Shown here: piece by piece, positions 60,331 through 64,000 of the stretch
Position numbering within the stretch: position 1 is the first letter of the stretch
Layout of the letters: each line of letters starts with the position of its first letter
From: JAUPVO01 sp964420875
Lineage (GTDB): Bacteria; Patescibacteriota; Minisyncoccia; Phycocordibacterales; UBA5272
Length of the DNA: 64,000 bases
Direction: 5' to 3'
Assembly: GCA_964420875.1 (NCBI GenBank)
Contig: CAYQUK010000001.1
Coordinates: 87,373 to 151,372 of the forward strand
Translations under genes and position numbers: made by a program
Notes under the pieces: model-generated
What the model was told of the DNA's origin: nothing
Databases searched by the model: none
What the model saw: the letters and a program-made list of their open reading frames with translations, nothing else

Positions 60331-60885
60331 TTATACCTTCTTATAGTTCACCCATTTACCATCCTCATCGTTTTCGTTTTTTACCCAGCCAGCCATGAAC
60401 ACTGGATCGAGAGCTAGATTCACAAAGCGTTGATCGTTGATGACAGCAGCCAGATCTGTATCAGCTGCCAAGAACTCATCACTGTTCAGATCTTCACCTT
60501 GATTTTTCTGACGCAATGCAGTGTTAATGTAGTCGTAGCGTTTAAAACAGATATCTGTTTTATTTTCACAATGCTCTCGAAGCATTTTCGTTGTAAGAAC
60601 TGGTTTAGATGTATTTTTATAAGCCTCATATTTATACATCATCCAAATTAATGGGTTTTGAAACTTCATTGCCTCACCAAGTTGTTTTCTTTCTGACATC
60701 AAGTCAGAGGCTCCAATTTTTCCTGGAGTACGAGAAAACAGCCCATCCTTGTTTTCAATTTGCCTCGTCAGCTCCATATACTGAGCATACNNNNNNNNNN
60801 GCAAGTTGTCAGTCTCAGAGCGAGAATAAGCCAAAACTTCAGCTTGGTTTAACTTTGATTCAGTTTGCATATTTCTGTTTTCCAT
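60331..60885 (-). CDS. Soluble protein downstream of the NAS-like gene, contains assembly gap
   Basis: About 184 residues as assembled; ten N at 60791-60800 interrupt codons near residue 30, so length and frame there are not certain. Mostly helical, with RTPGKIGASDLMSERKQLGE and MLREHCENKTDICFKRYD. No family recognised. The ATG follows the NAS-like stop by 1 nt (TAATATG), so the two are one operon. Confidence 0.6.
   Translation of the reverse strand: MENRNMQTESKLNQAEVLAYSRSETDNLXXXXYAQYMELTRQIENKDGLFSRTPGKIGASDLMSERKQLGEAMKFQNPLIWMMYKYEAYKNTSKPVLTTKMLREHCENKTDICFKRYDYINTALRQKNQGEDLNSDEFLAADTDLAAVINDQRFVNLALDPVFMAGWVKNENDEDGKWVNYKKV
60791..60800. other. Assembly gap (ten N)
   Basis: Ten unknown bases, the only gap in the window. 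The true number of missing bases may differ, and the gene across it is uncertain at this point. Confidence 1.
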
Positions 60886-60886
60886 A

Positions 60887-61618
60887 TTAGTTTTTGATGA
60901 TTAAAAATGAATTAATAATATTTCCTGTCGGATTAACAACAAGAGCAATATTATTAATTATACTTTTGTTTAGATCGGGGTACAACAAGATTTTGTTTCC
61001 CGTTGCATATCTAGCTAGAGTTAGGGGTGTGAGAGATGATATTTGGTTGATAAGTGACTCTTTTGAAAGAGCATTTGATTGGCTTAGCGCTGATATGATA
61101 ACTAGGTCATAGTTTGCATAGCCGCCATAATCCAGCGCCTCAGTATTAATGATTTTTAAATTTTCTATTTCAAGTTTTCGTATTAATTTCTCAGATAATG
61201 CAGCGTACTCTTTGTCTTTTTCAATTACATCACAATCTATGTCATAATTTTTTGCTAGCAATATAGCCGTTAAGGGTAGTGGACCTCCTCCGACAAATAG
61301 TATCTTTTTAATGTTTCGATTAAGGGTCCTAAGGCTTTCTATTTCCAAGTTAATCTGATCTTGATAGTTGGGGTAGTACATGAACTCCTCCAAGGTCTTT
61401 TCATTAGAAATAATTTTGTTTGCAAAGTCGAATTCAAGCTCTTCTTCTGCGAGAGAGCATATTTTTTGTGTCTCAATAATCTGGTCAGGGTCTAGATGTA
61501 TTTTGTTATTGCTATTTAGACAGTACGCAACAAGAGCAGAAAATGTTTGACTGACTTCTGTGCTTGGCTTGTAATTATTAAAACTTTTTAGTTTTTGATA
61601 TATATCTATATCATTCAT
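60887..61618 (-). CDS. Nicotianamine-synthase-like protein
   Basis: 243 residues from the ATG at 61618 (the ATG at 61624 touches the -10 box). The SAM-binding motif is LFVGGGPLPLTAILLA (107-122), followed by DLVIISALSQSN, ARYATGNKILLYPDL and NIINSFLIIKN, matching the NAS family order. NAS and bacterial CntL-type enzymes join aminobutyrate units from SAM to make metal chelators. No opine-dehydrogenase or transporter partner is visible. Divergent from a Fur-family gene, which fits metal control. Confidence 0.82.
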   Translation of the reverse strand: MNDIDIYQKLKSFNNYKPSTEVSQTFSALVAYCLNSNNKIHLDPDQIIETQKICSLAEEELEFDFANKIISNEKTLEEFMYYPNYQDQINLEIESLRTLNRNIKKILFVGGGPLPLTAILLAKNYDIDCDVIEKDKEYAALSEKLIRKLEIENLKIINTEALDYGGYANYDLVIISALSQSNALSKESLINQISSLTPLTLARYATGNKILLYPDLNKSIINNIALVVNPTGNIINSFLIIKN

Positions 61619-61624
61619 ACTCAT

Positions 61625-61702
61625 AATCTATCATGCAAGGTGTATTTATGCAAGTAACTCGCATTTGCAATAATGTCACTGTATTTGATATACTGTCAAT
61701 AT
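61625..61702. promoter_or_regulatory. Divergent promoter region NAS-like / fur with repeated ATGCAAG
   Basis: On the minus strand TTGCAT, 17 nt, TAGATT serve the NAS-like gene; on the plus strand TATACT (61689-61694) ends 8 nt before the fur ATG. Between them ATGCAAG occurs twice 15 nt apart (61633 and 61648), and TGCAA (61649-61653) faces TTGCA (61665-61669) across 11 nt. These could be an operator for the Fur-family protein. Confidence 0.55.
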
Positions 61703-62137
61703 ATGGCGACACTGAAACAAGAAGAAATAATTGAGATAATCAAAAAATACGATCTCAAAGTGACCGAGCATCGCTTGGCTATACTGACACGTGTCGCAAA
61801 GTCCAAAACGCCAATCGCTGCACACAAATTGATCGAGGACCTAAAGAAACAGATAGATATAGATCAGGCTACTGTGTATCGTAATTTGGTGACATTGGAA
61901 GAGTCTGGCGTCATTAGGCGTTATGATTATAATCATGGGCATGCGCATTATGAATTGTCGGATCAACATGAACCTAAGCATCAAATAGTGTGTAGCAATT
62001 GCGAGACAATAGAGAATATAGCAAACAATCTAACACTGGATGAGGCCCTTAAGAAAATGCTTCGCAAGAGTAAAAAGTTTAAAAATATTAATCAAGAGAC
62101 TATACAGGTATATGGTTTATGCAAAATATGTGGTTAA
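61703..62137 (+). CDS. fur: Fur-family metalloregulator
   Basis: 144 residues from ATG 61703. N-terminal winged helix (VTEHRLAILTRVAKSKTPIA, DIDQATVYRNLVTLEESGVI), C-terminal metal/dimer domain with HGHAHYEL, CSNC (97-100) and CKIC (140-143), the structural zinc Cys pairs. Whether it senses iron, zinc or peroxide cannot be told. Divergent from the NAS-like gene; its end overlaps the YibE/F gene. Confidence 0.93.
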   Translation: MATLKQEEIIEIIKKYDLKVTEHRLAILTRVAKSKTPIAAHKLIEDLKKQIDIDQATVYRNLVTLEESGVIRRYDYNHGHAHYELSDQHEPKHQIVCSNCETIENIANNLTLDEALKKMLRKSKKFKNINQETIQVYGLCKICG

Positions 62138-63204
62138 AGCTATCTGTGGTGTTTTTTTCTTTTGTTTTTACTATTAATGTTAGTAGTGCTCAAGTATTAA
62201 AGACAGATAAAATAGAAACTTATAAAGCGCAAATAGTTTCTGTTATGACAGAGGATCAATCTGTGGGTAGCAAGGACTTTTTGGTTAAAATTCTAACAGG
62301 TAGCTATAAAGATCAGACATTGACTGTATATTCAAATGGTCTGCCTTATAAAATTGGCGATGTGATATTTGTGGATCATATAGTAGATACAGATAAACAT
62401 GAATATTGGCGTGCGGCAGAGTATGATAGGATTTCAAATTTAATGTGGCTAAGTGTCAGTTTTGTAGTTTTTGTATTGGCTTTGTTTGGATTTAAAGGGT
62501 TAAAATCTTTACTTTCTCTTGCTTTATCCATGTTGATCATCTTTTTTGTACTGATACCACTAACATTGCAGGGTTATAATCCATTACTGGTTTCCGCTGT
62601 TATCTCTTTGGTTCTGCTATTTGTGGTTATGTTTTTTACTCATGGATACAACAGAAACACTTTGGCGGCAATGCTTGGATGTTTTATATCTATTTTAATT
62701 ACTATTTTTATCGCATACATTTCTATTATTAAAAATAGAATAACTGGTATATCAAGTGAAGAGTCTGCGACTCTCTTTTACAACTCAGGGGGTGTTATTA
62801 ATTTTGAATTACTTGTCATAGCTAGCATTATAATAGGTGTGATAGGGGTGGTGGATGATAGCGCTATCACTCAAGCGGGAGTGGTCTCAGAACTTAAAAA
62901 AGCCAACCCAAATCTTTCACTGCGTGAATATTATACTCGTGCCATGAGAGTAGGGCGTGATCATGCTGGGGCGATGATTAACACTTTGGTATTGGCGTAT
63001 ACAGGATCGTCGTTATCACTGCTATTGCTTTTTCAAACTAGCACTGCTCCAGTGTTACAGATTATTAACAAAGAAGTCATAGCCACAGAGATAATCAGAT
63101 CACTAGTCGGATCTATTGGGCTCCTTCTCGCTATCCCACTCACAACATTATTTGCTGTTTATCTGACAAGAGGCGAAAGGTATGATCATGGACATAATCA
63201 TTAA
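62119..63204 (+). CDS. YibE/F-family membrane protein
   Basis: 361 residues overlapping fur by 19 nt. Signal-like N-terminal helix, an extracytoplasmic domain (about 25-105), then about eight hydrophobic helices with VIGVVDDSAITQAGVVSELK and RVGRDHAGAMINTLVLAYTG, family signatures. Ends in a His-rich tail (YDHGHNH). Function not established; its place after fur suggests a metal link. Confidence 0.87.
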   Translation: MQNMWLKLSVVFFSFVFTINVSSAQVLKTDKIETYKAQIVSVMTEDQSVGSKDFLVKILTGSYKDQTLTVYSNGLPYKIGDVIFVDHIVDTDKHEYWRAAEYDRISNLMWLSVSFVVFVLALFGFKGLKSLLSLALSMLIIFFVLIPLTLQGYNPLLVSAVISLVLLFVVMFFTHGYNRNTLAAMLGCFISILITIFIAYISIIKNRITGISSEESATLFYNSGGVINFELLVIASIIIGVIGVVDDSAITQAGVVSELKKANPNLSLREYYTRAMRVGRDHAGAMINTLVLAYTGSSLSLLLLFQTSTAPVLQIINKEVIATEIIRSLVGSIGLLLAIPLTTLFAVYLTRGERYDHGHNH

Positions 63205-63227
63205 TTTATTGTAGTATAAAAGTATTA

Positions 63228-64000
63228 ATGTCTGCAAAAAGCTTAAAAGGAATAATCAATGAGGAGCTGATTAGAAATATAAGCAAATCTAAAAATGAGC
63301 CTGATTGGATGTTGGAGAAAAGATTAGCTGCGCTAGCTCTTTTTGACGCAGCAACATTACCAACATGGGGGCCATCACTTGAGAAGTTGGACTTGGAAAA
63401 TATTAACTACTATATTGATCCAAATATCGAAGAGAAAAGTAGCTGGGCTGACTTGCCTGCGGAGGTGAGAGACACTTTTGATAAGCTTGGTATACCTGCG
63501 GCAGAGCGTGAGTATCTCGGTGGTGTGGGAGCGCAATATGACTCGGGTGTGGTGTATCACAGGATAAAAGACAGTCTCGCAAAGCAAGGTGTGATATTTG
63601 AAAACATGGATGTGGCTGTACAAAAATATCCAGAGCTAGTGAAGAAACATTTTATGACTGACTGTGTTCCTGCTACTGACCACGCATTCACGGCTCTGCA
63701 TGGGGCAGTATGGAGCGGTGGGACATTTATTTATGTACCAGAGGGGGTCAAGGTTAACATGCCACTGCAAGCCTATTTTAGGATGAATAGCCCTAGTGCA
63801 GGACAATTTGAACATACACTCATTATCGTTGATAAGGGTGCGTCTGTGGAGTATATCGAGGGGTGCAGTGCACCAAAATACACAGCATCATCTCTGCATG
63901 CTGGGTGTGTAGAAGTGATAGTGATGGACAATGCCACAGCCAAATACATCAGCGTTGAGAACTGGTCAAAGAATACTTACAATTTAAATACTAAAAAGGC
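63228..64000 (+). CDS. sufB: Fe-S assembly scaffold SufB (cut by window end)
   Basis: 257 codons visible, starting MSAKSLKGIINEELIRNISK. The SufB wording is clear: AVWSGGTFIYVPEGVKV, FEHTLIIVDKGASVEYIEGC, LHAGCVEV, SVENWSKNTYNLNTK. It is a core part of the SUF machine for Fe-S clusters. TATAAA (63215-63220) ends 7 nt before the ATG: probably leaderless. The C-terminus lies beyond the window. Confidence 0.96.
   Translation, partial: MSAKSLKGIINEELIRNISKSKNEPDWMLEKRLAALALFDAATLPTWGPSLEKLDLENINYYIDPNIEEKSSWADLPAEVRDTFDKLGIPAAEREYLGGVGAQYDSGVVYHRIKDSLAKQGVIFENMDVAVQKYPELVKKHFMTDCVPATDHAFTALHGAVWSGGTFIYVPEGVKVNMPLQAYFRMNSPSAGQFEHTLIIVDKGASVEYIEGCSAPKYTASSLHAGCVEVIVMDNATAKYISVENWSKNTYNLNTKK

Noticed and set aside
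1..64000. Alternative genetic code with TGA as Gly
   Set aside because: Core gene leuS and several accessory genes end in TGA, and conserved genes have no in-frame TGA.
1..64000. CRISPR array, insertion sequence or prophage
   Set aside because: No regularly spaced repeats, transposase, integrase or tail gene set was seen; the baseplate-J-like and holin-like names alone do not indicate a phage.

Overview
The window looks like part of a Patescibacteria/CPR genome, most likely a parcubacterium, from a metagenome scaffold (a run of ten N sits at 60791-60800). Reasons: CPR-style reduced enzymes (an alanyl-tRNA synthetase of about 620 residues, a delta ATP-synthase subunit of 112 residues, a 326-residue DnaX without the zinc module); CPR-associated accessory proteins (DUF5671-type membrane protein, baseplate-J-like surface protein, sigma region 4 fused to a HARE-HTH, RGG zinc-ribbon protein); and AT-rich core genes packed with short spacers. 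TGA ends core genes such as leuS, so the code is table 11. Six tRNA genes are present (Cys, Leu-TAA, Lys, Leu-TAG, Gln, Thr), none with an encoded CCA.

Layout. 1-4.2 kb: rel (cut by the window edge), a small membrane protein, topA and dprA. 4.2-8.7 kb: accessory island with a 53-residue hydrophobic protein behind a perfect sigma70 promoter, membrane proteins, an outer-membrane-barrel-like gene and four tRNAs; two of these tRNAs carry a second copy of their own 3' end about 105 nt downstream inside a shared hairpin element. 8.8-11.6 kb: zinc-ribbon protein, DsbA-like protein, and a solitary GC-rich ilvC. 11.7-20.1 kb: ychF, a coiled-coil membrane protein, an EamA protein, and the ATP synthase genes atpEFHAG and atpDC, interrupted by a secreted peptidoglycan-binding protein; no atpB is seen. 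20-36 kb: serS, ftsQ-like, dus, dnaX, flavoproteins, RNase R, rpsP-khpA-trmD, CapA-like, alaS. 36.2-36.7 kb: noncoding, probably two structured RNAs. 37-43 kb: surface protein, infA, rpmJ, rpsM, rpsK, rpsD, rpoA, rplQ, rplM, rpsI, then another structured RNA. 43-60 kb: grpE, dnaK, dnaJ, trpS, an aspS broken at its hinge, leuS, the sigma4-HARE protein, mltG, exonuclease, mnmA. 60-64 kb: a metal-related group with a nicotianamine-synthase-like gene divergent from a Fur-family gene, then YibE/F and sufB (cut by the window end).

Two initiation styles coexist. Most core genes have a -10 box ending about 6-10 nt before the start codon, with no Shine-Dalgarno, so their mRNAs are probably leaderless. 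Several accessory genes (6.1, 6.8, 7.8, 8.2, 24, 33 and 60 kb, and ilvC) instead have clear GGAG-type Shine-Dalgarno sites, and most have their own terminator. This separates a conserved core from a layer of probably imported single-gene cassettes, several of them next to tRNA genes.
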